Of a DNA stretch of 64,000 nucleotides, positions 38,722-47,861 are shown in pieces. The notes below the pieces were generated by a model. The model saw only the letters and a list, made by a program, of their open reading frames with translations, made no database searches and was not told the origin of the DNA. Source of the DNA: Ruminococcaceae bacterium Marseille-P2935 (GTDB taxonomy: Bacteria > Bacillota > Clostridia > Oscillospirales > Ruminococcaceae). Location: assembly GCA_900104565.1 (NCBI GenBank), contig LT629951.1:206563-270562 (forward strand), read 5' to 3'. Every line of letters starts with the position of its first letter. Position 1 is the stretch's first letter. The translations under genes and the position numbers were made by a program.

Positions 38722-39216
38722 ATGGCAGAGATAAAAACCAATGCGATGCGTATGTTGGACCGTGCAGGGGTTCCCTACCAGGTGCATACATATGACCATG
38801 ACGACGGTCTGATCGATGGGGTCAGCGTAGCGTCAAAATTGGGAGAAGACCCAAACCGGGTTTATAAAACGCTGGTAACCCGCAGCGTGGGCGATAACCT
38901 GTTTGTATTTGTGATTCCGGTGGACTGCGAGCTGGATTTAAAAAAAGCCGCCAGGGCGGTGAAGCAAAAATCTGTATCGATGATTCATGTGAGCGAAATC
39001 AATAAATTAACGGGTTATATTCGGGGAGGTTGTTCTCCCATTGGGATGCGTAAGCTATATCCTACTGTGATTCATTCGGCGGCCACCTCTTTACCAAGCT
39101 TTGCTATAAGCGGTGGGAAAATTGGTCTGCAGGTTGAGCTGAACCCGTTGCAATTAGCCCAAACAATAAAAGCCGATTTTGCCGACCTGGTGCTGGCAGC
39201 AAAGGAGGAAGCGTAG
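38722..39216 (+). CDS. ybaK: Aminoacyl-tRNA deacylase YbaK/EbsC family
   Basis: A 164-residue trans-editing protein; family members hydrolyse Cys-tRNA(Pro) and related mischarged tRNAs in the cytoplasm. The conserved RVYKTLVT (with the functional lysine), GYIRGGCSPIGM and FAISGGKIGLQ segments are present. ATG 38722 follows TGGAGGAGA. It overlaps the next editing gene by one base. Confidence 0.9.
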   Translation: MAEIKTNAMRMLDRAGVPYQVHTYDHDDGLIDGVSVASKLGEDPNRVYKTLVTRSVGDNLFVFVIPVDCELDLKKAARAVKQKSVSMIHVSEINKLTGYIRGGCSPIGMRKLYPTVIHSAATSLPSFAISGGKIGLQVELNPLQLAQTIKADFADLVLAAKEEA

Positions 39217-39704
39217 TGGCTGGACGTGAACAGGTGATTCAAAGGTTGAATGAGCTGCAGCTCCCATATGAAATTACCGAGCATCCGCCGGTATACACCA
39301 TAGAAGAGATGGATGCCCTCAACCTGCCTTATGCGGAAAAAGTAGTAAAAAACCTTTTTTTGCGGGATTACAAAGGAAAACGGCATTTTTTAGTGGTGTT
39401 AGCCAAAAATAAAAAAGCAGACTTGAAGGAATTAGCCAGCCAGTTGGGCTCAACCCCACTCAGCTTTGCTTCACCTCAGCGTCTGCAAAAATATTTATGC
39501 CTGGAAAAGGGAGCAGTTACCCCACTGGGAATGATAAATGATGTAAATTGCGCTGTCGAGGTGGTTTTTGATCGTGACTTAGCAGACCAAAAGGTGCTGG
39601 GGGTGCATCCCAACGAAAATACCGCCACTGTCTGGATCTCTTACGAAAATTTATTGAAGTTTGCAGAATCCTGTAATCATACTGTTCATTTAATAACAAT
39701 ATAA
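39216..39704 (+). CDS. Prolyl-tRNA editing protein (ProX/PrdX-like deacylase)
   Basis: A 162-residue YbaK/ProRS-associated-domain protein; PrdX/ProXp-ala proteins clear Ala-tRNA(Pro). Features are the N-terminal YEITEHPPVYTIEEM, VVKNLFLRDYKGKRHFLV, the KKADLKELASQLG block and GVHPNENTATV near the end. The start is GTG 39216, which overlaps the ybaK stop (TAGTG), a sign of coupled translation; AAAGGAGGA lies just upstream. It differs enough from YbaK to suggest a different tRNA substrate. Confidence 0.88.
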   Translation: MAGREQVIQRLNELQLPYEITEHPPVYTIEEMDALNLPYAEKVVKNLFLRDYKGKRHFLVVLAKNKKADLKELASQLGSTPLSFASPQRLQKYLCLEKGAVTPLGMINDVNCAVEVVFDRDLADQKVLGVHPNENTATVWISYENLLKFAESCNHTVHLITI

Positions 39705-40141
39705 TAAAACCTTGCAGCAACAAAATATGCTTTCATATGGGGTGTGAACCGCCGCATCTTCAATAACAAAAAGTTTGCAAAGTTCTATGCCCGCAGCCGA
39801 AAGAATAACACTGACAAAATAATAATTTGGCAAGCCCGCTATTCGGATGCTTTGAAAACAGGAGTTCTTTACCGTTATTCATTGTATTTAAGGAATAAAA
39901 ACAGACCCAAAGGCTTGCACATAGCTGTACGTTCATAAAACAGCAGCAGGCCCTTGCTTATATGGCAAACGGCACTTGGTTTGATCAAAAACAGCCAATC
40001 AAAATTATCAGACACTTTTAAAAAGTATCACAATCCAACCCACTATATTCATCCGACTTTGCATTGCGAAATACGCAAAATGCGATTCGGGCAAATTATT
40101 TTACAAATCTTATTATAAAATCAATTTTGGAAGGTGATGTG
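39705..40141. promoter_or_regulatory. Intergenic region with a palindromic operator-like site
   Basis: About 440 nt without a supported gene. At 40061-40083 an interrupted palindrome (GCAT, TTGCG, CGCAA, ATGC arms around an AAATA centre) lies about 60 nt ahead of the XRE regulator gene and could be its own operator. This is inferred only from position. Confidence 0.35.
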
Positions 40142-40393
40142 ATGAAGAGCAACCTAATTAGTCTGAGGCTACGTCAAATCCGCATGGAAAGTAAGCCAAA
40201 GGTAACCCAGTCCGACCTGGTGGCCCGGCTGCAGACCCTGGGAGTCTATATGGATGAGACTATGATTTCAAAAATTGAAATGGGTAAACGCGGGGTTTCC
40301 GATATTGAATTGGTAGCGTTGGCTAAGGCACTAAAAATTCCGGTAAATGGGTTGTTAAGTGATCTGTTGGAAGATGAGGAAAAGAACAAATAA
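40142..40393 (+). CDS. XRE-family transcriptional regulator
   Basis: An 83-residue protein that is essentially a single helix-turn-helix domain (about residues 8-67), with VTQSDLVARLQ as the second helix region and MISKIEMGKRGVSDIELVALAKAL after it, ending LLSDLLEDEEKNK. ATG 40142 follows GGAAGGTGATG. It stands alone before a terminator; its targets are unknown. Confidence 0.85.
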   Translation: MKSNLISLRLRQIRMESKPKVTQSDLVARLQTLGVYMDETMISKIEMGKRGVSDIELVALAKALKIPVNGLLSDLLEDEEKNK

Positions 40394-40507
40394 AAAGTTG
40401 GCGGTATCCATGGCGCAGTGCGAGCATGATGCATTTTATGGCAGCCTAGCATTTTGAGGTACCTATTTGGTGAAAGAACATGACAAAGAGAAAAGCATAT
40501 GATTAAG

Positions 40508-40533
40508 GGCGCGGAAAACTCTGCGCCTTTTAT
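40508..40533 (+). terminator. Terminator of the XRE gene
   Basis: An 8-bp stem closed by GGCGC (40508-40512) and GCGCC (40523-40527), followed by TTTTA. Confidence 0.65.
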
Positions 40534-40541
40534 CATAACCT

Positions 40542-40574
40542 AAAAAAGAGGCGCATTCAATGCGCCTCTTTTTT
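40542..40574. terminator. Bidirectional terminator of PFOR
   Basis: 16-nt arms 40542-40557 and 40559-40574 form a near-perfect palindrome with A-run and T-run ends, 10 nt from the end of the minus-strand PFOR gene. Confidence 0.93.
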
Positions 40575-40583
40575 ATATAGAAA

Positions 40584-43500
40584 TTATTCTACGTCGTACA
40601 GTTTAGAAAGTCTCAGCAGGTGATTGTATTTTTCTGCTGCGTTTTCAGCCGCTTTATCGAACAGAGTGTCTGCACGATCCGGGAAGGTACGGGTCAAAGC
40701 ACTGTAACGAACTTCGTTGTTGATGAAGTCTTTGTAAGAAGCGGTAGGAGCTTTGGAATCCAGCTGGAAGGGGTTTTTGCCTTCTTTTGCCAGTCTGGGG
40801 TCAAAGCGGAACAGGTGCCAGTAACCAGAAGCAACCGCATTCTTAATAGTAGTTTGAGCCAGGCCCATGCCGCCTTTGGTACCATGGTTGATACAAGGAG
40901 CGTAAGCAATGATAATAGAAGGACCATCATAAGCCTCAGCCTCGTTAATTGCCTTGATTGCCTGGTTATAGTCGGCGCCCATACCAATCTGGGCAACGTA
41001 TACATAACCGTAGCTCATAGCAATTGCAGCCAGGTCTTTCTTCTTCACCTCTTTACCAGCAGCAGCAAACTGAGCAACAGCGCCGGTCGGGGTGGATTTA
41101 GAGGACTGACCACCGGTATTGGAGTATACCTCGGTATCGAATACCAGGATATTTACATTCTGGTTAGAAGCAATGACATGGTCCAAACCGCCAAAGCCAA
41201 TATCGTAAGCCCAGCCGTCGCCGCCGAAGATCCAGCAGGACTTCTTGCTCAGGTAGCTCTTGCTCTTGAGGATTTCCTTGCCAGCGTCGCAGCCGCAAGC
41301 TTCCAGAACACTGATCAGCTTATCGGTAGCCAGTTTGTTCTCGGCAGAATTGTCCATGGTGGAAAGATAACCTTCGCAAGCAGCTTTTACATCTGCTTTG
41401 TCGGTGCTTTCGCCCAAGGCTTTTACTTTTTTGCTCAGGTTCTGACGGATATAGTCCTGAGCCAGGAACATACCGTAACCGTACTCAGCGTTATCCTCAA
41501 ACAGGGAGTTTGCCCAAGCGGGGCCATGGCCATCTTTGTTTACTGTATAAGGAGTGGAAGGAGAAGAACCGCCCCAAATAGAGGAACAGCCGGTAGCGTT
41601 GGCAATATACATACGGTCGCCGAACAGCTGGGTTACCAGTTTTGCATACGGAGTTTCGCCGCAGCCTGCGCAAGCGCCGGAGAACTCGAGCAGAGGCTGT
41701 TTAAACTGGCTGCCTTTTACCGTGTTCTCTTTAAATTTCTCGTTTACTTCTGGTTTCGCATCCAGGCTCTGGCCATAAGCAAAGACATCTGCCTGAGCCA
41801 GCTGGCTGTCCAGTTTCTGCATGGTAAGAGCTTTTTCGCCCTTCTTGCCCGGGCATACGTTTACGCAGGAGCCGCAGCCTGTGCAGTCCAGAGCGGAAAT
41901 GGTCATGGCAAATTTCATGCCGGGAACACCGGTCATATCCATTGCCTTGGTGCCTGCAGGAGCAGCCTTAAGCTCATCTTCGGTCATAGCAATTGGGCGG
42001 ATAACAGCATGGGGGCAAACATAAGAGCAGAAGTTACACTGAATGCAGTTGTCAGGGTTCCAGGAAGGAACATCAACAGCAACACCGCGTTTTTCATAGG
42101 CAGAGGACCCCAGAGGTACAGCACCGTCAACGTGGTCCATAAAGGCAGATACAGGCAGGGTATTGCCCTTCTGTGCGTTAACAGGCTCCAGGATGTTGTT
42201 AATATAGTCAACCAGATCCTTGCGGTCGCCGGTAGCAGCAGCTTTTGCTTCGTCCTTGCCAGCGTTCTTCCAGGATTCTGGAACTTTAACCTCAACTGCA
42301 CCCGAAATGCCGCGCTCGATGGCAGCATGGTTCATGGCAACAACCTTTTCACCTTTTTTGCCGTAGGAAGCGGTAGCAGCATCTTTCATGTATTTTACTG
42401 CTTCGTCCACGGGGATGATATTTGCCAAGCCAAAGAATGCAGACTGCAGAATGGTGTTGATTCTGCCGCCCAGGCCAATCTCACGGCCAATGTCTACGCC
42501 GTCGATGGTGTAGAACTTAATGTTGTTGTTGGCAATATAGGACTTCACTTCGTTGGGCAGTCTCTTTTCGATCTCGTCCATATCCCAGCTGCAGTTAAGC
42601 AGGAAGGTACCGCCGGGAACGATATCGGAAACCATGTCATACTTGCCAATATAAGCGGGGTTGTGGCAGGCAACAAAGTTTGCCTTGTTGATCAGGTAGG
42701 TAGATTTAATCGGGGATTTACCAAAACGCAGGTGCGAAACGGTAACGCCGCCGGATTTTTTGGAGTCATAATCAAAATATGCCTGTGCATACATGTCGGT
42801 ATGGTCACCGATGATTTTAATGGAGTTTTTGTTAGCGCCAACGGTACCGTCAGAGCCCAGACCCCAGAATTTGCAGTTGGTGGTACCAGCTGGTGTGGTA
42901 TCTGGGTTTTCATCCAAAGGCAGGGACAGGCAGGTTACATCATCGTTAATACCGATGGTGAAATGTTTAATTGGAGTTTTGGAAGCCCCGTTTTTGTAGG
43001 TGGCAATGATCTGAGCAGGGGTGGTATCTTTAGAGCCCAGGCCGTAACGTCCGCCATAAACAGGAACATCTTTAAATTTGCTGCCGCTCAGTGCGGTAAC
43101 AACATCCAGGTACAAAGGCTCGCCCAAAGCACCAGGCTCTTTGGTGCGGTCGAGAACCGAGATTACTTTAACAGAATCAGGAATCACATTCAGCAGATAC
43201 TTGGTGGAGAACGGACGATACAGGCGAACCATAACCAAACCGTATTTGCCGCCCTTTGCGTTCAAATAATCTACAGTTTCCTGAATAGTGGAGCAAACAG
43301 AACCCATAGCAATAATGATGTTCTCAGCGTCAGCTGCACCATAATAGTTAAAGGGAGCGTAATTGGTGCCAATCTTCTCGTTGACCTTGTTCATATACTC
43401 AACCACAACCTCAGGAAGAGCGTCGTAGTATTTATTGCAGGCTTCTCTGTTCTGGAAGAAGATGTCAGGGTTCTGAGCGGTACCGCGCTGTACCGGATGC

Positions 43501-44132
43501 TCCGGGTTCAAAGCTTTGGCCCGGAACTCTTCTACCGCGTCAAAGTCAACCATATCAGCCAGGTCTTTATAATCCCAAGTTTCGATTTTCTGAATCTCGT
43601 GAGAGGTGCGGAAACCATCAAAGAAGTTCAGGAAAGGAACTTTGCCCTTAAGAGCAGCCAGGTGCGCTACCGGGGTAAGGTCCATAACCTCTTGCACACT
43701 GCTTTCAGCCAGCATGGCAAAGCCGGTCTGACGGCAGGCATATACATCGGAGTGGTCGCCAAAAATAGATAGTGCATGAGAAGCAACCGCACGGGCAGAT
43801 ACGTCAATTACGCAGGGTAACTGCTCACCAGCAATTTTGTACATGTTGGGGATCATCAGCAGAAGGCCCTGGGAAGCGGTAAAGGTGGTAGTTAACGCAC
43901 CAGCTGCCAAAGAACCGTGAACAGCGCCTGCTGCGCCTGCTTCGGACTGCAGCTCTACAACCTTAACCTGGTTGCCGTAAATGTTTTTGAGCCCCTCTGC
44001 GCTCCATCTGTCGGTCACTTCCGCCATAACTGAAGACGGAGTGATGGGGTAGATAGCGGCAACGTCAGTGAATGCATACGAAACGTGTGCGGCGGCGTTG
44101 TTACCATCCATGGTTTTCATTTTTCTCGCCAT
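40584..44132 (-). CDS. nifJ: Pyruvate:ferredoxin (flavodoxin) oxidoreductase
   Basis: An 1182-residue homodimeric enzyme that turns pyruvate and CoA into acetyl-CoA and CO2 while reducing ferredoxin. All domains are fused in the usual order: pyruvate-binding N-terminus with IYPITPSSVMAE, CoA-binding and central domains, two [4Fe-4S] clusters in CIQCNFCSYVCPHA and CTGCGSCVNVCPGK (around residues 690-760), and the thiamine diphosphate domain with GCGETPYAK and GGDGWAYDIGFGGLDH. The ATG at 44132 has GGGAGGAA upstream. It has its own promoter and terminator. It is the likely source of reduced ferredoxin for the hydrogenase encoded nearby. The antisense strand also has a 1050-codon frame, which is a shadow of this gene. 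Confidence 0.96.
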   Translation of the reverse strand: MARKMKTMDGNNAAAHVSYAFTDVAAIYPITPSSVMAEVTDRWSAEGLKNIYGNQVKVVELQSEAGAAGAVHGSLAAGALTTTFTASQGLLLMIPNMYKIAGEQLPCVIDVSARAVASHALSIFGDHSDVYACRQTGFAMLAESSVQEVMDLTPVAHLAALKGKVPFLNFFDGFRTSHEIQKIETWDYKDLADMVDFDAVEEFRAKALNPEHPVQRGTAQNPDIFFQNREACNKYYDALPEVVVEYMNKVNEKIGTNYAPFNYYGAADAENIIIAMGSVCSTIQETVDYLNAKGGKYGLVMVRLYRPFSTKYLLNVIPDSVKVISVLDRTKEPGALGEPLYLDVVTALSGSKFKDVPVYGGRYGLGSKDTTPAQIIATYKNGASKTPIKHFTIGINDDVTCLSLPLDENPDTTPAGTTNCKFWGLGSDGTVGANKNSIKIIGDHTDMYAQAYFDYDSKKSGGVTVSHLRFGKSPIKSTYLINKANFVACHNPAYIGKYDMVSDIVPGGTFLLNCSWDMDEIEKRLPNEVKSYIANNNIKFYTIDGVDIGREIGLGGRINTILQSAFFGLANIIPVDEAVKYMKDAATASYGKKGEKVVAMNHAAIERGISGAVEVKVPESWKNAGKDEAKAAATGDRKDLVDYINNILEPVNAQKGNTLPVSAFMDHVDGAVPLGSSAYEKRGVAVDVPSWNPDNCIQCNFCSYVCPHAVIRPIAMTEDELKAAPAGTKAMDMTGVPGMKFAMTISALDCTGCGSCVNVCPGKKGEKALTMQKLDSQLAQADVFAYGQSLDAKPEVNEKFKENTVKGSQFKQPLLEFSGACAGCGETPYAKLVTQLFGDRMYIANATGCSSIWGGSSPSTPYTVNKDGHGPAWANSLFEDNAEYGYGMFLAQDYIRQNLSKKVKALGESTDKADVKAACEGYLSTMDNSAENKLATDKLISVLEACGCDAGKEILKSKSYLSKKSCWIFGGDGWAYDIGFGGLDHVIASNQNVNILVFDTEVYSNTGGQSSKSTPTGAVAQFAAAGKEVKKKDLAAIAMSYGYVYVAQIGMGADYNQAIKAINEAEAYDGPSIIIAYAPCINHGTKGGMGLAQTTIKNAVASGYWHLFRFDPRLAKEGKNPFQLDSKAPTASYKDFINNEVRYSALTRTFPDRADTLFDKAAENAAEKYNHLLRLSKLYDVE

Positions 44133-44226
44133 TTATTAATTCCTCCCTTTGGATATTTATGTGTAGACCCGTGCCTTTCCAACGCAGGCCTCCCTAAAAA
44201 GCCGAAGAAAAGCACTTACCCTTCAA

Positions 44227-44255
44227 ATTCTAACACTTTTAGCAGATATTGTAAA
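44227..44255 (-). promoter_or_regulatory. Sigma-A promoter of PFOR
   Basis: On the minus strand: TTTACA (44250-44255), 17-nt spacer, TAGAAT (44227-44232) preceded by TGT. It lies about 95 nt before the start codon. Confidence 0.75.
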
Positions 44256-44356
44256 GGGCGGGAACCTTTAAAATTGCGCATAAACAGGACGAAAAGGTCG
44301 ATTTTACAGTTTGTTTTCTTTGTGGTTATAAACGAGGGGGAAAGCGGGGTACAAAA

Positions 44357-44385
44357 TTGACATTCCCACAAAAAACAGTTATATT
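44357..44385 (+). promoter_or_regulatory. Sigma-A promoter of the CNNM/CBS gene
   Basis: TTGACA (44357-44362), 17-nt spacer, TATATT (44380-44385); about 58 nt before the gene. Confidence 0.8.
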
Positions 44386-44443
44386 ATATGTAGTTTTCGG
44401 CTAAAAATAATAAGAAAATAATAAGACAGTAAGGAGAAACAGA

Positions 44444-45817
44444 ATGGACCCCGACAGTATAACCTATTGGATACTTTTAACCACGCTTTTGCTTATCTAT
44501 TTTTTGCTTTCCCTCACCGAAACGGCGATTGTTTCGCTCAGCGATGCCAAAGTGCATAAAATGGCGGAAGAAGGTAACCGTAAAGCGAAAAAGATTTTGC
44601 GGGTAACCAGCCAGCCCGGCCGTTTTTTAGGTACTTTTCAAATAGGAACCCTGTTTTGTGCAGTTTTTGCCGCAGGGGTGGCATCCGGCGGCGTAGTGAC
44701 TTTACTGGAACAGCGAGCATGGTACCCCGAAATACTATCGTCCGGGGTTTTAAGAACTCTGGTGTTAGTTGGGGTCGCTTTGCTGCTTACCTTTTTTATG
44801 ATGGTGCTGGGGGAACTGGTTCCCAAACGGATGGGCGGACGCCATGCAGAAGCGATCGCTTTTGCTTTGGTTGGTCCGTTTGGAGTGTTTTATAGCTTTA
44901 TGCGGCCTTTTGTGGCGCTGGCTACCACCAGTGCAGGCGGCCTGCTGCGGCTGTTTGGAGTCCCGGTGCGGGATGAACGGGAAACGGTGACCGAGGAAGA
45001 GATTCGCATGATGGTGGATGCCGGTGAGGAAAAAGGTTCGATCGAACAGAGTGAAAAAGATATGATCAATAATATCTTTGAATTTGATGACCGTACTGCC
45101 AGCGAGGTAATGACCCACCGCACCGAAATTGCGGCGGTAGAAAAAAATGCCTCCATCCACGAGGTTGTAGATATTGCCATTCAGCAGGGTTATTCCCGTA
45201 TTCCTGTTTATGAAGATGATTTAGATAATATTGTGGGTATTATTTATGTTAAGGACCTTCTAAAGCTGATTTGTGATGGCGGCCTGGATAGCTTTCGTGT
45301 GGATCAGTATATGCGCAAACCCTTGTTTGTACCCGAATCAAACCGCTGCCGTGACCTGTTTACACAGATGAAAGAGAAAAAAGTACAGATGGCAGTATTG
45401 GTGGATGAATACGGCGGCACATCGGGTATTATTACCATGGAAGACCTGATCGAGACAATTGTAGGCAATATTCAGGATGAATATGACAACGAAGAAGAAG
45501 AATTTTCTAAAATATCTGAGGATGCCTATAATCTGGATGGGTCTCTTGCACCCAGTGAAGTGGAACAGATTTTGGATATCGAAATTCCGGACAGCGAAGA
45601 ATACGATACCATTGGAGGTTATATAATCGACCTTTTGGGGCGTATTCCCACAGCTGACGAACACCCTGAGGTAGTGATTGACGGGTATCGGTTTACGGTA
45701 CTGAATACCGAAGACTGGCATATCGACCGGGTTTTGGCAGAAAAAATTATAGTGAGTGAACCTGAGGAACCCGTCGAAAAGAGTAAAGGCAGAGAAAAAG
45801 AGAAAGATAAGGATTAA
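44444..45817 (+). CDS. CNNM-domain / CBS-domain transporter (HlyC/CorC family)
   Basis: A 457-residue membrane protein. The N-terminal CNNM (DUF21) domain (about 1-190) has three to four helices and an ETAIVSLSDAKV start; two CBS domains follow (about 205-325, with SRIPVYEDD and YGGTSGIITMEDLIE); the C-terminal CorC_HlyC domain (about 340-430) carries YNLDGSLAPSEVE and IGGYIIDLLGRIP. Relatives take part in magnesium or cobalt efflux; the hemolysin label is historical. ATG 44444 follows AAGGAG. The highly charged tail KGREKEKDKD is cytoplasmic. Confidence 0.92.
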   Translation: MDPDSITYWILLTTLLLIYFLLSLTETAIVSLSDAKVHKMAEEGNRKAKKILRVTSQPGRFLGTFQIGTLFCAVFAAGVASGGVVTLLEQRAWYPEILSSGVLRTLVLVGVALLLTFFMMVLGELVPKRMGGRHAEAIAFALVGPFGVFYSFMRPFVALATTSAGGLLRLFGVPVRDERETVTEEEIRMMVDAGEEKGSIEQSEKDMINNIFEFDDRTASEVMTHRTEIAAVEKNASIHEVVDIAIQQGYSRIPVYEDDLDNIVGIIYVKDLLKLICDGGLDSFRVDQYMRKPLFVPESNRCRDLFTQMKEKKVQMAVLVDEYGGTSGIITMEDLIETIVGNIQDEYDNEEEEFSKISEDAYNLDGSLAPSEVEQILDIEIPDSEEYDTIGGYIIDLLGRIPTADEHPEVVIDGYRFTVLNTEDWHIDRVLAEKIIVSEPEEPVEKSKGREKEKDKD

Positions 45818-45966
45818 GACTAAAAGTGGGAATTGTACCGTATACAGTGCAGGCAAAACGCCCCCATTTTTTATTCTGTTTTATACTGCTCAAACCATTT
45901 TTATGGGAATTGCCAAACAGGCGCATACCCTTTTGGGAGATATAAATTCCGAAAGTTTTTGATAGC

Positions 45967-45993
45967 AAAAGGCCCCAAACGGGGCCTTTTTTA
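45967..45993 (+). terminator. Terminator after the CNNM/CBS gene
   Basis: AAAAGGCCCC (45967-45976) with GGGGCCTTTT (45981-45990), AAAC loop, then TT. It lies only about 10 nt before the ribosome binding site of the next gene. Confidence 0.88.
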
Positions 45994-46012
45994 AAACAGA
46001 AAGGAAATAAGA

Positions 46013-46438
46013 ATGCAGGCAAAACGGTGGAATAAGACCGATTTATTTATTTTAATTACGGCAGGGGTCGTTGCAATTATCGTAATCATCTGGCTGGCTG
46101 TCCGCTCAGGCAGCGGAGGATATGTGCCGGGCGGGTTTGCTGCAGTGGTAACAGTGAACGGTGAGACCGTACTCACTCTGCCTTTGGAGCAATACCAGAA
46201 TGAGACAATCATTGATTTAAACGAGCTTTCAGACATTCCCGCCAATTTAGAGCTGAAAGACGGGAAAATTCGCTTTGTTAACGTCAGCTGCCCCGACCAC
46301 TTGTGTGAAAAGGTGGGGTGGATTGGCACTGCCGAGCATCAAACAGCAGTATGTATGCCCAACCGGGCGGCGGTAACCATTCTTAAAATGGACGAAATTG
46401 ATACAGCTAAAAACCCACTGACATACCCTGAGCCGTGA
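46013..46438 (+). CDS. NusG domain II-containing membrane protein
   Basis: A 141-residue protein with one N-terminal membrane helix (about residues 10-29) and a stand-alone NusG domain II outside: AAVVTVNGETVLTLPL, FVNVSCPDHLCEKVGWI and VCMPNRAAVTIL. The two conserved CPDHLC cysteines suggest metal or disulfide chemistry. Such proteins are often near electron-transport (Rnf/ApbE) or heptaprenyl synthesis genes in Firmicutes; here the neighbours do not settle the role. ATG 46013 follows AGAAAGGAAA and the upstream gene's terminator. Confidence 0.85.
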   Translation: MQAKRWNKTDLFILITAGVVAIIVIIWLAVRSGSGGYVPGGFAAVVTVNGETVLTLPLEQYQNETIIDLNELSDIPANLELKDGKIRFVNVSCPDHLCEKVGWIGTAEHQTAVCMPNRAAVTILKMDEIDTAKNPLTYPEP

Positions 46439-46576
46439 CCATTTCGTCTGCTTAAATTTTGAGGGGTTTTGTTGGGTTACGACTGTAGATTAGGGAATTT
46501 GCAATTCTTCCCACTGTAACTTTTATAGAACGGCAACTGCAAACAAAGCCCTATTACCATGACAGTTTGTCATAAT

Positions 46577-46607
46577 AAAAAGCACCTGATATTCAGGTGC
46601 TTTTTTT
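46577..46607. terminator. Bidirectional terminator
   Basis: A 13-bp stem closed by AAAAAGCACCTGA (46577-46589) and TCAGGTGCTTTTT (46593-46605). It serves the NusG-like gene and the converging glycosyltransferase. Confidence 0.92.
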
Positions 46608-46628
46608 GTAAACTTATGGGGGCATACC

Positions 46629-47861
46629 CTACCCATTCAAACCAATATCCTGCTTCAACATCAGCCGCTTTCCGCCCATATGGACCAGGGGCTTCCAGCT
46701 GAGCTCGGGTTTTAGCAGGGCATTCAGGGCGATCAGCTGCCAGCAGAACAGGAACAGATGGTATACCAGCACCCCTTTCAGCTGCCTAAGGGTCAGCGAA
46801 CGTTCGGCCAACAGCACAAAAGCAGACATGCCGGTAGTCAGGGCATAGAACAATACTGTTTGTATTATACAAAGCTCTGCCAGAAGGGAAAACCGGATGG
46901 GATTGACCAGCAAAGCGGTAATGCCGTATGCCAGCGATGCGGTAAGAAATGCCAGCCCAACAATCTGGAACAGCGGCGCCATGGCATAAATCATCAAAAA
47001 AAGTGCGGAGATTCTGTCCGGGGCCTTTTTCCCCCGGAATATCAGGAAGGTCAACTTTTTCCAATATTTTTTTACGCATTGAATTGACCCGGTGGCCCAT
47101 CTCTTACGTTGGATCCATGACTGGCCCAAACCGACCGGCTGCTCGTCATAGAATATGGCCCCTTCCACAAAGTCCACCCGTACACCATTCAGCGCCAGCT
47201 GCATCGTGTATTCCAAATCTTCAGTGAGGGTAAAGGTATGGAATCCTCCGGTTTGTTCCAGAGCCTGCCGGGTGATCATCATACCGCAGCCACCCAGCCC
47301 GGTGGATACCCTAAGCCTAGCAGTCAGCCGGTGGAAAAAACAGGTCATGGTTTTAAAGCTGATGTTGTAACAGGAGGAAATAACTGAGTCGTCGGGGTTT
47401 TTTACATCCCGATAACCCTGGGCCGCTGCTGCTCCTGCAGCAATCGCCCGGTCCATCTCCTGTAAAAAATGAGGTTCCACAAGGTTGTCCGCATCAAATA
47501 CCACATAAGCTTCATAGCTGGAGCTGTTCTGTGCTGATTCCAAAAATTCGGTCAGCGCTTCCCCTTTACTGGTGATGGGCCTGACGCACTGGAAAACCTT
47601 TGCCCCGTGCCGGACGGCGACCGCTCCAGTCTGATCGGTACAGTTATTAAGAATGACGATAATATCGTACAGTTGCCGGGGATAATCCAAATGGTTCAGG
47701 CTGTCACACAACGCGCCAATGACCGCCTGCTCGTTTCTGGCTGCTACCAGGCAGGCAAATTTTGTCCTGCACAGCGGCAGAGACGATTTCGGATTGAAGC
47801 TCTTCAGCAAGAATATTGCCGCGGCCGACAGAGTAAGCAAAACAAAGAATAGGATGAGCAT
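46629..47861 (-). CDS. Membrane glycosyltransferase family 2 (BcsA/HAS-like)
   Basis: A 410-residue enzyme with an N-terminal membrane helix, a cytoplasmic GT-A domain and three to four C-terminal helices. GT2 processive-enzyme motifs are seen: VVFDADN (metal-binding D,D), TEDLEYTM and the QRKRWATG box (Q/RxxRW). Start ATG 47861 has GAGGGAG upstream. It should add sugars from a nucleotide donor to a growing polysaccharide or lipid. No other polysaccharide genes are next to it, so the product is unknown. Confidence 0.88.
   Translation of the reverse strand: MLILFFVLLTLSAAAIFLLKSFNPKSSLPLCRTKFACLVAARNEQAVIGALCDSLNHLDYPRQLYDIIVILNNCTDQTGAVAVRHGAKVFQCVRPITSKGEALTEFLESAQNSSSYEAYVVFDADNLVEPHFLQEMDRAIAAGAAAAQGYRDVKNPDDSVISSCYNISFKTMTCFFHRLTARLRVSTGLGGCGMMITRQALEQTGGFHTFTLTEDLEYTMQLALNGVRVDFVEGAIFYDEQPVGLGQSWIQRKRWATGSIQCVKKYWKKLTFLIFRGKKAPDRISALFLMIYAMAPLFQIVGLAFLTASLAYGITALLVNPIRFSLLAELCIIQTVLFYALTTGMSAFVLLAERSLTLRQLKGVLVYHLFLFCWQLIALNALLKPELSWKPLVHMGGKRLMLKQDIGLNG

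Noticed and set aside
40620..43772. 1050-codon open frame antisense to PFOR
   Set aside because: It follows codon periodicity of the PFOR gene on the other strand, has no ribosome binding site and no family resemblance. PFOR is unmistakable.
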